Program-made: the position numbers and the translations under genes
Shown: in pieces, positions 42,456-54,014 of the stretch
Numbering within the stretch: the first letter of the stretch is position 1
How the letters are laid out: every line of letters starts with the position of its first letter
Assembly (NCBI RefSeq): GCF_045679555.1
Contig: NC_092087.1
Span: forward strand, 85,835,331 to 85,899,330
From: Salvelinus alpinus
Taxonomy: Eukaryota; Chordata; Actinopteri; Salmoniformes; Salmonidae
Direction of reading: 5' to 3'
DNA: 64,000 nt
The notes under the pieces: model-generated
Database searches by the model: none
What the model saw: only the letters and a program-made list of their open reading frames with translations
Told to the model about the DNA's origin: nothing

Positions 42456-45400
42456 TAACTGTGCTGTAGAGAACAGAGAAGTCCTCCTCAGCAGCACCAG
42501 GGTCTGCTGCTGCGGGTCTGAAGAGAGAGAAACAGAAATTAAACAAAGTGCGCACCCCAAATGGTGGCACCGTATACCCTTTATAGTACACTACCTTTGA
42601 CCAAGGTCTATGGGGCTCAGATCAAAAGTTGTGAACTAAATAGGGAATAGGGTGCCATTTGGAACACAGCCAGAACAGTTCCTCAAAACCATCATCACAT
42701 CATTCCCACATTTAGACATGTCATAGTAATTGTCTTGAGATGTCCATTGTTGGATTGGTAGTTGAAGGAAATGACATCACTAGTGGTCACTAGGGGTCAA
42801 CTGTTTTGCATATTGAAGACATCTCCTACAATAAGCAGCAGCATATGAATGACCTTAATGCAGAATATGCTCACCGGGAGGCAGCACTGGGGAGGTTGAA
42901 TTTCAGAGCAGAGTACTGGACATCCTCGTCCTGTTCCTGGGCTTGAGACTGTTGGACGGTCGAGTACAGAAGGACTTCCTGGAAGTGGACGCTGGCGTAG
43001 TGAATGTCATCCCGGTCATCTGTGGCCACTGTCTGTTCTGCAGTAGGGGTCATGGCCATGCCTGAGATGTTGTCATACACTGGACTAGTGTCTCCCTGAT
43101 GAGAAGAGAACAGACAACATGAGGAGTGGAAATGTTCCACAAATACTACACAGTCATCACAGTCATCTTCTGATTCCAACAGACTCACCTGTCCATCGTC
43201 TGCTGTGTCTCTTGTGTTGGAGGTGGATTTGGAGGCTTTTTTCCTGTTTTGTAAACAAATGAATTAATGAAGCTAATAATTAATCAGAGTGCGACATTTA
43301 AATAATCTACAACCAAAAAATATGCATTTTAACTCACCTGAACCACATGAGTCCAGAGAGACAGAGGATGAGAACCAGAACAACCACTATGATTCCTACA
43401 GCTGCAGTCAGAACTGATGTTTGTTTCCCTGTAATACATATGGATGATATGAGTAAATGGCATGATATAATAAACTAAAAATTAACTATTATACAGGACA
43501 TTAATTCAATACTTGTTAAGTGACCTTATAACGCAATGTATAGTTATAAACTAAGGTGTAAAAAGACAAAGTATAATTATTAAGATTTGATTGAAACATG
43601 TAGTTTTGAATTGAAGTATTGAAGATGTAACTTTACCTGCTACAATGATCATCAGAGCTGTAGAGTTCATAGATCCTTTTCCATTCTGGGCCTCACAGTA
43701 GTATTCTCCTCTGTCCTCAGAGATGATGTTAGTGATGCTGTAACTCTGTTCCGATGCTTTTGGTGAGTTTACATTCTTCTTGTACCAGGTGTATTTGTCC
43801 ACAGGTGGGTTGGCATCACTGCTGCAGGTCAGAGTCACTGAACTGCCCTCCACTATTTCACCAGAGGGACTGACTGACACTGAGGTGTTCTTTGGGCCAT
43901 CTGGTGGACAATATGTAACACATTGTTCATACATAGAGCTTTACATGAGGAGCATCATTGAACTTGGACGTATAATTAAAATAAATGAAATATTTATATA
44001 AATATGTGTAACTTAGACAATAATGTAACAATACAGTGTTTGTGAAGTACTTGTAGTCACTACAGTAGTGAGATTAGTACATTCATGGAACTTGGACATA
44101 GATTGAAATAACAGATAGAATAGATGAGAGAAGATGTTACTAAAAGGATACAACTGGAGATGTATCTCACATACTCACATGTGACAGTGAGAGTCTCTTC
44201 AGGAGAGTGGAGATCCTTATGGCCTACAGCACAGGAGTATCTGCCTGCATCCTCACTGCTGACTGGGTTTAGGAACAGACTGTTAGATTGGTTGGTTACA
44301 TGTCCATTCTTGTACCAGATGTAGGTGGGGTTGGGGTTGTCAGTCAGAGTACAGGTGGTGCTACAGGTCAGTGTCACCTTCTGTCCCTCTGTCACAGTGG
44401 CAGGAGTCACCTTCACCTGCAGAACTAAATGAAAGAGGATTAAAACACTGAGTATATCATTAAGTAATCGTTTGCAGTATTGATAGGATGTGACGTGCAG
44501 TGTTACCTGTGACAGTCAGAGTTGTTCCAGGGAAGGTGGGCTCCCAGGTTGTCTGATCTGTTCTGAATCTAAACTTATACTCAGCTGAATCCTCCTCTCT
44601 CAGGTCTGTGATTCTCAGGGTGGAGTCACTCTGCATATTTCCAAGGTACTCCACACGACCTCCAAACCCCGGGTTCAGGATTTGAGGCCCCTCATCAAGT
44701 TTTCCTTTTGTGTACCATTTTGTTTCAGAGACTGTATGACCACTGGGAAATGTATAAGAGCAGGATATGTCCACTGATGACCCCTTCAAGGTACAGATCC
44801 TCTGATGGGTGTAAGTCACGTGGAAATAACTGTGACCCTCAACAGCTGAAACACAAGTACATTTTTCAAATGGTGTAAGTATTTAGAACTGTAAAATCAA
44901 CAACCATTGATCTAAATGAAATAGTAGCCCTATTTCATGTCTGTTTCACTGCACATCAACACTGACCAATGATGTATTGGATGATTTTGACAGACTTTAA
45001 AAGGTGTATTAGTCACACTCACACACTGGATGAGAATTGATGCCGTTTACATCACAGTAGAATCTGTCTTCAGTTTTTAAGTAGACTGAGTACGAGGGGG
45101 AGGAGTCCTCTTGTACATTCTTGCTGTTCCTGTACCAGATGTAGGTGGGGTTGTAAGTCAGAGTGCAGGTGGTGTTACAGGTCAGTGTCGTTAACCACCA
45201 TGTAGTGGTCACCTTCACCTGCAGGTCTGGAGTAGATAACAACATTAAAACCATCAATGACCTGTTGTCTAGTTCAAATGAGGCAGGAGTGGACGTTCTC
45301 AAATCATCAACTCAGACATTCCAATTATACCATACATTCATTTTTGTATTATTTCTGTACAAATCAAGACAATTTTCCTGAACCAATGAAACAGATCAAC

Positions 45401-46382
45401 ACTATATATAATACCACTGTACCTGTAACAGACAGAGTGATTAAACAGATCAAAACTATATATAATATCACTGTACCTGTAACAGACAGAGTGATTAAAC
45501 AGATCAACACTATATATATAATATCACTGTACCTGTAACAGACAGAGTGATTAAACAGATCAATACTATATATAATATCACTGTACCTGTAACAGACAGA
45601 GTGATTAAACAGATCAATACTATATATAATATCACTGTACCTGTAACAGACAGAGTGATTAAACAGATCAACACTATATATAATATCACTGTACCTGTAA
45701 CAGACAAGGTGACTCCAGGATAGCCAGAATATCTCCCTCCAGTCTGATCTGTTATAAATCTGAACATGTACTCAGCTGAGTCCCTCTCTCTCAGGTTTGT
45801 GATTCTCAGGGTGTGGCCATTCGTCTTATCACTATGGTACATCACACGACCATTGTAGTCTGAGTCATCTCTCAGATTTACATAATTCTCCACAACATAC
45901 TTTTTGGTGAACCAGAAGGTTGTTTTGACTGTATGACCTCTGGGATATGTATAAGAGCAGGACAGCTCCACTGATGACCCCTTCAAGGTACAGATACTCT
46001 GAGTGGTGTATGTAACACTCCAGACATTCTGACTCAGTACCACTGAAACACAGTTAGACATCACAAGGACGTTACATTAAGTTCAAGGTCTTTTGACTCA
46101 CATTAACACTTTGTTCCATAGTTTATGAGTTGAGACATAGATACTCTTTGGTTGAGTGTGAATGGAAACCACAGATAAGCTTCACTCAGTGAGGTGTGAA
46201 AGACAAATGTTTAAAGTGAAGTGGAGACGCCAAATGTGTCGTCAGTAGAACATAAAAATGGTTTTGCTTTTAGAAATGTCTGTAGTTTGACAAACCGGGC
46301 AACTAAAAGATATGAATGAGACCATACCTGCTACAGACCAGAGAAAGACCACCAACACACTTCCTGCTGTTCTCAAGGCCAT
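42430..46382 (-). CDS. CD22/Siglec-like inhibitory receptor, gene D, intact
   Basis: Exons on the minus strand: signal peptide 46328-46382, V-set 45695-46042, short C2 45023-45226, V-set 44507-44845, C2 44179-44424, C2 43637-43900, transmembrane 43338-43428, juxtamembrane 43189-43243, ITIM exon 42875-43095, terminal exon 42430-42517. All ten keep phase and total 1911 nt, about 636 residues. Both V-set domains have DSAEYMFRF or DSAEYKFRF; the Arg sits where Siglecs bind sialic acid. The tail has four ITIMs (DIHYASV, VLLYSTV, DVQYSAL, SVLYSTV) and SPVYDNI, a possible Grb2-type pYxN site. Predicted plasma-membrane inhibitory receptor acting through SHP-type phosphatases. The start ATG was chosen because a hydrophobic leader follows at once and gene B shares it. 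The name CD22-like rests on architecture and motifs, not on a search. Confidence 0.85.
45385..45705 (-). repeat. 54-bp tandem repeat carrying splice donors, first V-set exon of gene D
   Basis: About six copies of the end of the V-set exon plus the start of its intron (AACAG|GTACAGTGATATTATA on the minus strand). Each has a donor-like ACAG|GTACAG. The unit is 54 bp in most copies, so 18 codons; one copy is 2 bp longer. Unspliced, it would repeat the hydrophobic peptide TVILYIVLICLITLSVTG. Confidence 0.85.
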
Positions 46383-46398
46383 TGTTGCATCTCCCACC

Positions 46399-47238
46399 CT
46401 GCAGTCTTAGAAACATAAACAACAACTCACTCTATAGCTGGTGAATAACTCCACCTGATACATTGAAGTAGAAACTGTAAATGGGGTACAGGACCTCATT
46501 ACTGAAAATGAACCAGGCTCATATTGTATTGTGTTGTATTGTGCTATATGGTTGTCTATGTGAATACTGTCTATCTGTAAGTCTATTGCACTATGTATGT
46601 AATGTGTGTGACATGTTGCATGTCTGTCTACATCTGTCTATTTAAGATGATATGTAGTATGATGCAAAAACTATTTCCTAATACAGTAAAGTCATCACCA
46701 TCATCACCATCACCATCATCACCATCATCACCATCATTATAAACAACAACATCAACAACTTATTGAACAGATCTGTAGTACTGTAAACACATATTTCTGA
46801 TTGTTCTGAAGCTATTTTATTCTCAGAACCCCAAATATAGGAGGATAAATGTTCAATCCTCTACGGTCCGTCAAGCTGTACAGCAGCCTAAAGACTGACC
46901 ACCAGGTTCAATGATAGCTCCTATCCCCAAGCTGTGAGGATAAACAGAAGTGACTCACAAACACATACACATGCGTAAACACACACACACACACACACAC
47001 TGCAATGTTACAATGTTTGTTTGCATGTCTATTTTACCCTGGTTAATCATCTCATCACTATGTAGATCAACACTCCTACACTGAGACACTTTATGAATAC
47101 TGGCCATGAAGTAACAACCAAATCAACGCTCAAAACATAACAAGAAGTAAAATGATACATTAACCTTCAAGAATATGACTTATGACTAAAAACAAATAAC
47201 CCAAAACTATTTTTCCAGATATTGTCAAGAGTACTTAC
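46399..47238 (-). other. First intron of gene D
   Basis: Paralogue of the gene B intron. Contains a (CAT/CAC) run at 46690-46742 and (CA)n at 46977-47000. No exon seen. Confidence 0.65.
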
Positions 47239-47340
47239 AGAGTGAAGTGAAGGGGAGAGGTCTTGTACAGTGAGTCAACTGACTGGTAGTGTGTGGGAAG
47301 TGCTAGTAGGTGTCAGTTCTGTGGTTGATACATATTTAAA
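47239..47340 (-). promoter_or_regulatory. Leader exon and promoter of gene D
   Basis: Donor GTAAGTACTC just below 47239 and a TTTAAATATG box at 47331-47340. The exon encodes only 5' UTR; it includes CAAGACCTCTCCCCTTCAC, shared with genes B and C. Confidence 0.6.
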
Positions 47341-48118
47341 GTAGAACACAAGTAGCTGATGCAGAACTGTCATTTCCTTCCTCTTTAAGACATTAACATG
47401 CATGATGACCAGAACAGCATGTCAGAGAAGGGAGGTTACTGTATTAAAATGGTTCCTACATTTCTATAATGGACACAATGTCCCCCATTTCCACTTTCAT
47501 TTAAATACAGAACCATGTTAACAATATGTTGACTATTCTATATGGAATGTTTATAATATCTCAGAATGTGTTGCCTTGTCCCTCTGAGTTCTACATGGAA
47601 CAGGTCAAAGTTCCATTTACATTTGGTCAGTTCCATGATGTCATTCATTCTATTCTACAAACCCATTTAATGTACACTCCTCATCAGCTGCATCAAAGAC
47701 CCTGCACTGACCCCCTTTAGTGTCTACAACATGGTTGTTGTAGAGGCGTTGGCCTGGGCAACAACCCCCTCAAGATTCTAATGATGACATCATCTCAATC
47801 ATCTAACATCAATGATCAAACATGTTTCACAGCTCAGGCCGAGGGGGCGGGGGAAGGAAATCAGAGGAGCACTCCTCTTCACTTTGATTGACACTTACGC
47901 CTACTGTGTGTCCAGTGTGCTGTCTTGACTGTGTGTCAGAGGACTACAAAAGCGGTGACACCCCCCAACAGCCCCATTCTATCCAAGCTTCCTGTTCCCT
48001 ATTAAGGTAGCTACACGGTCCCTCCTCCTCTTCCTCAATCTTCATATTCATTATTCTGTTATTCCTTCCCTTCTTCCTTACTCTGTCATATCCGGACGGT
48101 ACGTGGTGTTCAGGGTTG
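47341..48118. other. Upstream region of gene D and start of the right-hand duplication copy
   Basis: 47341-47700 matches the upstream regions of genes B and C; 47700-48118 matches 3.34-3.70 kb. No gene seen. Confidence 0.6.
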
Positions 48119-49180
48119 TCAGGGTTGCCATGGTTTCCTGTCTCTCCCTCTCTGGTCAGGCTTGTGTTTGAAGCGACACTTGTCACCATAGAAACAGCCG
48201 GTGGTCCTCCAGAAGAAACACTCATCACCATTGATGGGAGCCATCCTCCTGGTCCTGGGAGAGAGAGAGACAAACAGTATGAAAACACAAGCACCTGCAC
48301 CTGTGCTCCTGCTTCCTCCTTCCATCACTTTGTACATTTCAAAAGTTTATATGAGATGATTGGTAACACTTTAGAATAACTCAGAATTATTCATTATAAA
48401 TGATTATATATATGTTTATAAATCGTAAATGATGTTTTGACAGACAGATGGATGTCCTTACCCTGTGGAGGCGTACTTGGAGGCTGAGGAGGTGTTGAGG
48501 CCTATAGGGTTGGTCCTCTGAGGAGAGGGAGGGGTTCTCTGCATCTAGCTGTCTGGGTACCTGATCACCAGCCTGGTGCTCTCCAGCTCCACCCCCTGGA
48601 CCGGAGGACAAACAGCAGGCACAGTCCAAATACATGCAATGGGACCAATAGCATAGTCCCACAAGTAAAATGGAACCAATAACAAAGCTTGTTTTTCCTT
48701 TGCTGCCAGAAAGGAGTTGAATCGTTGTACTTTTCTCTCTGTGTTGAACGATGGTGATACTATTTAAAGCTCTAAACTGAAGCTCTAAACTGAAGGCTCT
48801 TGACTCTGTATCATGCAGAGACGTCTAACTCACCATTGAGATCTCTACTGTGCTGTCAGGTGGACATCAATAGCAACACGCAGCCTCAAACCCTGGTCCA
48901 TTCCTATTCAGAAGGCCATTTAAGGAAAACTGAGGGGAGGGTAGGGGAGGTAGAGGAGATGAAGTGAGAGAGTGAAGGGAGGAAAGGATGGGGAGATAGA
49001 AGGAGTGGGGAAGACAGACCGACACACACACACACACAATCAGCAATCTCCACGTTCACAGTAGAATTCAACCCCATCAGTGCACTCCAATCAGGGGCGA
49101 GCTGGATGGACTTCTGAGCGTCTGATAGGGCAGAGGGGTAGAGCTCCAGACACCAGTAGCAGTATGAACCACATTCCCAA
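48119..49180 (-). pseudogene. TPR/CCCH zinc-finger gene remnant, copy 2
   Basis: The exon at 48119-48254 encodes the same CCCH finger as copy 1 (DECFFWRTTGCFYGDKC, RFKH). The exon at 48462-48595 reads GVELESTRLVIRYPDS, then a TAG, then continues in the same frame into the finger exon. Further up, about 49050-49180, the minus strand reads CYWCLELYPSALSDAQKSIQ then LAPDW and ALMGLN, which looks like a tetratricopeptide repeat with a small deletion. The RRM exon kept in copy 1 is missing here. The ancestor was therefore probably a TPR-RRM-CCCH protein. Confidence 0.65.
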
Positions 49181-49313
49181 AGAAATACAAGAAATGAGAT
49201 CAAAGTAGAAATAGTCCATCCAGACCTTTACCACCTAGTAAATCTGTTGGACCACTTACATTAGAGTACTCCTGCAGTAGTCTAGGGAGCAACATACCCA
49301 TACCACCCACACA

Positions 49314-49390
49314 GGCACACACACACACACACACACACAAGCAAAAACACACACGCACACACACATATAAACACACACACACACACGCAG

Positions 49391-49423
<33 letters not shown>
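49314..49423. repeat. (CA)n microsatellite
   Basis: Long CA run with AAACACAC and GCACAC interruptions; shorter CA/GT runs lie at 49021-49038 and about 49466-49520. Confidence 0.9.
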
Positions 49424-49424
<1 letters not shown>

Positions 49425-51095
49425 CGTCTGAACTACCGGGAAAGACTCTGGCAAGTTCCAGACTCAGTGTGTGTTTACGTGTGTGTGTGTGTGTGCGTGC
49501 ATGTTCGTGTGTGTGTTTGTTGATGAACAGTGCTGATTGTTGATCTATTACAGTTTATCTCCTGACAGTAATGGAGTATCCCTGGCTGACCTATAGGCTA
49601 GCCACCCATGCATTATGTTGCTTAATGGCGCCATCATGCGTACAATAGGCACAAATACAAGAAACATAATTGATATATTTGTTGTCTATTTATTGTCTAA
49701 CTTTGAGCTTATTTACAACATGATACTTGTACTGTATTCAATGTAAAAAATAAATTTAAAAAAAGCAAAATGTAATGTATCTAAAATAGGTAATAATTCA
49801 CAATTTGATAATAAAACAAGCAATATTATTACACTGAACAATATGGTATAACATAATATAAAATATAAAATGCCCAATAATATCTGACACCAATACAAAG
49901 TAAAACGTATTTAAACAAATCAGGAGCAACTCCAGAGCTAAAATTATTTAAAAGCTCTTATCAATATTATTCCTTTTGTGTCACTAAAACAAGCCAATAC
50001 TTTATCTATTATCAAAAATCTGGAATTGGCTAAATCCCATAGAAAAAGATCAAAAAAAGATAAGTACACAAGAAAAGTTGGCTATTTATTAAACGGAGCT
50101 AGTTCAGAAAGGAAACCCGAGTGCCTGCCTCAACTGAGATTGCACCAATTAGAGGCTAGTATCATTCACGACTTCCTTATTGACTGGGTCTGCTCTTACA
50201 TCCTTCTGCCGCTTGCTGCTACTAAGCGCTGGCTTCTTTCTCTCCATTGACTCTGCTGCTGTAACTAGCTGTTTCTCGCTATGCTGCTAATTTCTGATAT
50301 AATGTTATCTTTGTAAGTGCTCGCTAGCTGTGTTTGAACCTCGCCCGCATTGTTCAATATGCTCATGTTGCAATGTTTGGCTGCTGCGGTGATGTGATTA
50401 ATTGCGAGGATCAACCATGTTGCTGCTCTGTTTTCAGTTAATAGCTGGATACAAACTAGCTAGCTAAGTAGAATTAGCCTCAGGAGTAGTCTACCATACT
50501 GCCTACTTGTTTGTTCCCAATACCAGCTTTGAGCTGAGTCAGTGTGCTCCGCGAACCATCATGGAGAACAGTCCTTCATCCATACAAAGAGGAAGTAGTC
50601 TATACTAGACTAGCATACAGGCTATGTGTTGCTATACTAGACTAGCATACAGGCTATGTGTTGCTATACTAGACTAGCATACAGGATATGTGTTGCTATA
50701 CAGTGAGTGAGAAGCAATATTTTCTGATCATGAGCAGAAGATGGTGTTTATCACAGTGATTCAGTAGTATTTCAGTCAGTGAATGTTAACTAGTTTAGTA
50801 CAGCATGTGTCCAGCTCACGAAACCGCTGCAACCAATGCACACTATCAGCCATAGCTTACATTTTACAGGTCATCCCAGTCACATTAGTCGGCGTGACTT
50901 TCGCCGACAGTCACTATTCAAATGTTGAACAAATTATTTCTGGTTATTATTCTTGGAACCCTATTCCCTTACACAGTTTAAACTAGAAGCCTTCAAATGA
51001 AATTGCAGACTGGTCTGGACTAGTGCATTTGTATAGTTACACTTTAGCTGCACTTCTACTCTGATTTGCTCAGAGCGTCTGCTAGCTCATTAGTG
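49424..51095. other. Spacer with a 32-bp triplication
   Basis: AT-rich to 50.0 kb, then unique sequence. Three copies of a 32-bp unit (CTATACTAGACTAGCATACA core) at about 50600-50700. No coding sequence recognised. Confidence 0.6.
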
Positions 51096-51469
51096 CAGGG
51101 GTTCTTCAACCTTTTCAGCTTGGGACCAGAATGCACCATTCTGTTTTCCTGGGACCCAAACTCAGGAAAATATGCAACTATACATAATTATCAGTACATT
51201 TCATTGCCCTTATGCCTAAAACAAATGCAATATAGACAAAAACAAATAACAATGAAATTAAATATCCATATAAATATGTATTCATGTTCATTTTCCTCCA
51301 TTAAAAACATATCTGTCTAGGTTGGAACTGTTGCTGTTAAAATACAATAAATCATTTTAATTCTGAATTGGAATAAAAGGATTGATCACATCACACATAT
51401 GAATAACAGAACACATGGAACGGATGTGAAATGGCGAGCAAGTTAGCGGGTACGCGCTACTAGCGTTTC

Positions 51470-51655
51470 AATCAGTTACGTCACTTGCTCTGAAACCAAG
51501 AAGTAGTGTTGCACCTTGCTCTGCAAGGGCCGCGGCCTTTGTGGAGCGATGGGTATCGATGCTTCGTGGGCGACCGTTGTTGATGTGTGCAGAAGGTCCC
51601 TGGTTCGCGCCCGTGTCGAGACGAGGGGACGGTTTAAAGTTATACTGTTACACAC
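51470..51655 (+). mobile_element. tRNA-related SINE inside hAT 3
   Basis: Contains GCGATGGGTATCGATGCTTC and a B-box-like GGTTCGCGCCC, followed by GGTTTAAAGTTATACTGTTA. The B box could trigger a false tRNA call; no cloverleaf is evident. Confidence 0.5.
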
Positions 51656-51668
51656 ACACACAGGCTTT

Positions 51669-52271
51669 TTGATAGTGCAACCCTAAGTAACAGTACAGAT
51701 GAAAAATGATCAGGCCTACTGTACATCTTACTGTAGAAATGATTGTTGAAAGTCTAGGTTGGAATTGTTGCTGTTAAACTACAATACATCTTTTTTTATT
51801 CTGAACTGGAATAAACTGATTGATCTCATCTGTAGACCAGAAAAACCCCACACAGTCCTAATGAGAGCATGTCTATTCTGGGCTCTGTTTTTGACAGTGC
51901 AACACTGAGGTTATGCTCAGCCTTGAAACTGTTTCTGTACTTGTTTTTTAAAGTATGTCAGAGTTGAGAACCCTGACTCACATAGGTATGTGGTGCCAAA
52001 CTGGACCAGAACATCTACTGCTTTCTCAGTCAGGCAGGAGACCGCTTCCTACTGTAGATGAGCAACCCAGAACTGTGTGAGTGTGTTTGCCTCAAAATGC
52101 ATCTTGCTTCAATCAGTTTATTCCAGTTAAGAATAACAATTATTGTTGTATTTTAACAGCAACAGTTCCAACCTAGACTAGTTTTCAACAATAATTTCTA
52201 CAGTAAGATGTAAAGTAGGCCTGATCCTTTTTCATTTTCATCTGTACTGTTACTTAGGGTTGCACTATCAG
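51669..52271. repeat. Inverted repeat arms inside hAT 3
   Basis: 51669-51800 and about 52140-52271 are inverted copies of each other (for example TGATAGTGCAACCCTAAGTA and its complement), separated by about 340 bp. A further partial direct copy lies at 51317-51380. Confidence 0.75.
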
Positions 52272-52710
52272 TAGCTAGCTTGCTTTGGCGAATGTTAGCT
52301 ATTAGCCGTGTACAAGGCCAGGGGATTGAAAGAGAAACTCACATCTACTACTATGAGAGTTAGTTAGTACTCCCTTATTACTGCTTATCATCACCTGTTA
52401 TAAAACGCCAACAATCTGAACGACAGCGCTGCGTCGTGTGGGGCCGAGTGATCTTCAAGAAAACCGCAGAAAAAGAGATCCGGTACACAACTCCGATGCA
52501 CACAGGCATCTATCTCCCTCTCACATTCGCGCAGCTGCGAAACTGAGCAGAGACCGCTGCTTAAGCAGAAAGCGCACTGAACAGAGAGCGCAGATGCACT
52601 TGGCCAAAACAATTCCAGTAATTAATTAAATAATTATGTATTTACACTGACACGTCGCGACCCACCATTAACAGGTCCGTGACCCAACTTTAAGAAAGGC
52701 TGCATTAGTG

Positions 52711-53413
52711 CATACTGACTGGTTGCATCACCGACTGTTATGGCAACTGCTCGGCCTCCGACCAAAAGGCGCGTATGGCCCAGTACATCACTGGGGCCAA
52801 GCTTCCTGCCATCCAGGACCTCTAACCTGGCGGTGTCAGAGGAAGGCCATAAAAATTGTCAGACTCCAGCCACCTCAGTCATAGGCTGTTCTCTTTGCTA
52901 CCGCACGGCAAACGGTTCCGGACCGCCAAGTCTAGGTCCAAAAGGCTTCTTAACAGCTGCTACCCCCAAGCCATAAGACTCCTGAACAGCTAATCAAAGG
53001 GCTACCAAGACACTGCTGCAACACTCTGTTTATTATCTATGCATAGTCAATTTAACTCTACCTACATGTACATATTACCTCAACTGACCGGTGCCCCCCA
53101 AACTGACTCTGTACGATACCCCCTGTAGAGGGGTTGGGTTAAATGCAGAAGACAAATTTCAGTTGAATGCATTCAGTTGTACAACTGACTAGGTACCCCC
53201 TTTCCCTTTATATAGCCTCTCTAATGTTATTTTACTGCTGCTGTTTAATTATTTGTTACTTTTATTTTCTATTTTTTACTTAACACTTATTTTTTCGTAG
53301 CTTATTTTTTTGTAACTTCTGAAAGCATAGTTGGTTAAGGGGCTTGTAAGTAAGCATTTCCCTGTAAGATCTACACCTGTTGTATTCCGCACATGTGACA
53401 AATACAATTTGAT
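52711..53413 (+). mobile_element. LINE 3' end, 5'-truncated
   Basis: Broken frames read AQYITGAKLPAIQDL, HRLFSLLPHGKRFRTA and CYPQAIRLLNS, the usual C-terminal signature of a fish non-LTR retrotransposon. A 3' UTR follows, ending ACATGTGACAAATACAATTT. An insert of about 80 bp (53127-53209, with AGTTGTACAACTGACTAGGT) interrupts the UTR; a related piece is at 36490-36540. Confidence 0.75.
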
Positions 53414-54014
53414 ACTGTTGCATGAGTCACATTATTAGTTTCCATTTTATGGTATAATTTGTGTCACTCTAATATTTACTTCATCCTTATCTGCAACAGT
53501 AGGTTCAGGCTCTGATTTATTAGCCATGTTCTAATCCTGTTATGTATTTTACATAGCTAGTCCTCCCTGTCGGTCCATCTTTACATTGTATGCTACTGTA
53601 GCGATCACTTCATTCTAGTCATCGTGTATTAGCTACTGTTATTCATTCTTATTCAGCTTCTGCTAGTAATACATTTACGTATGTTATCATGTACGCTTGT
53701 ACATAGTGAGTATGCAGGCATCTTATACCCTGATGAGACTCACTCTGCTACAGTAGTTTTAGTGAGAGTGGGTCATATCTACCACCATCGGGCTGGCCCA
53801 AATGCTGTTGGCCGCTATATGCGCTGTTCAGCAGTCGAGCATTACTGGGTATTTTTATCATTAAGCATATATTCATAGATGTACGGCATCATTTAAAATG
53901 TCATACTACTTCTTAAACCTAACTTTCTTCCTCAGATTTCAAGTTATCACATTGGACCTTAGTGGGGAAGCAGACGCTGTGATTACTAATCTGCTTTACT
54001 AATCAAGGCAAATA
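53414..54014. other. Unique spacer before the satellite
   Basis: No gene or repeat recognised. Confidence 0.5.

Larger units (their letters stand above)
51096..52702. mobile_element. hAT-type transposon 3
   Basis: 1607 bp with CAGGGGTTCTTCAACC at the left and, inverted, CAGCCTTTCTTAAAGTTGGG at the right. An exact 8-bp duplication CATTAGTG lies at 51088-51095 and 52703-52710. No transposase frame. It contains a tRNA-like SINE and a pair of inverted arms. Confidence 0.85.

Noticed and set aside
51520-51620. tRNA gene
   Set aside because: Only a B-box-like GGTTCGCGCCC and part of an A box are present and no cloverleaf forms by eye; fits a tRNA-derived SINE.
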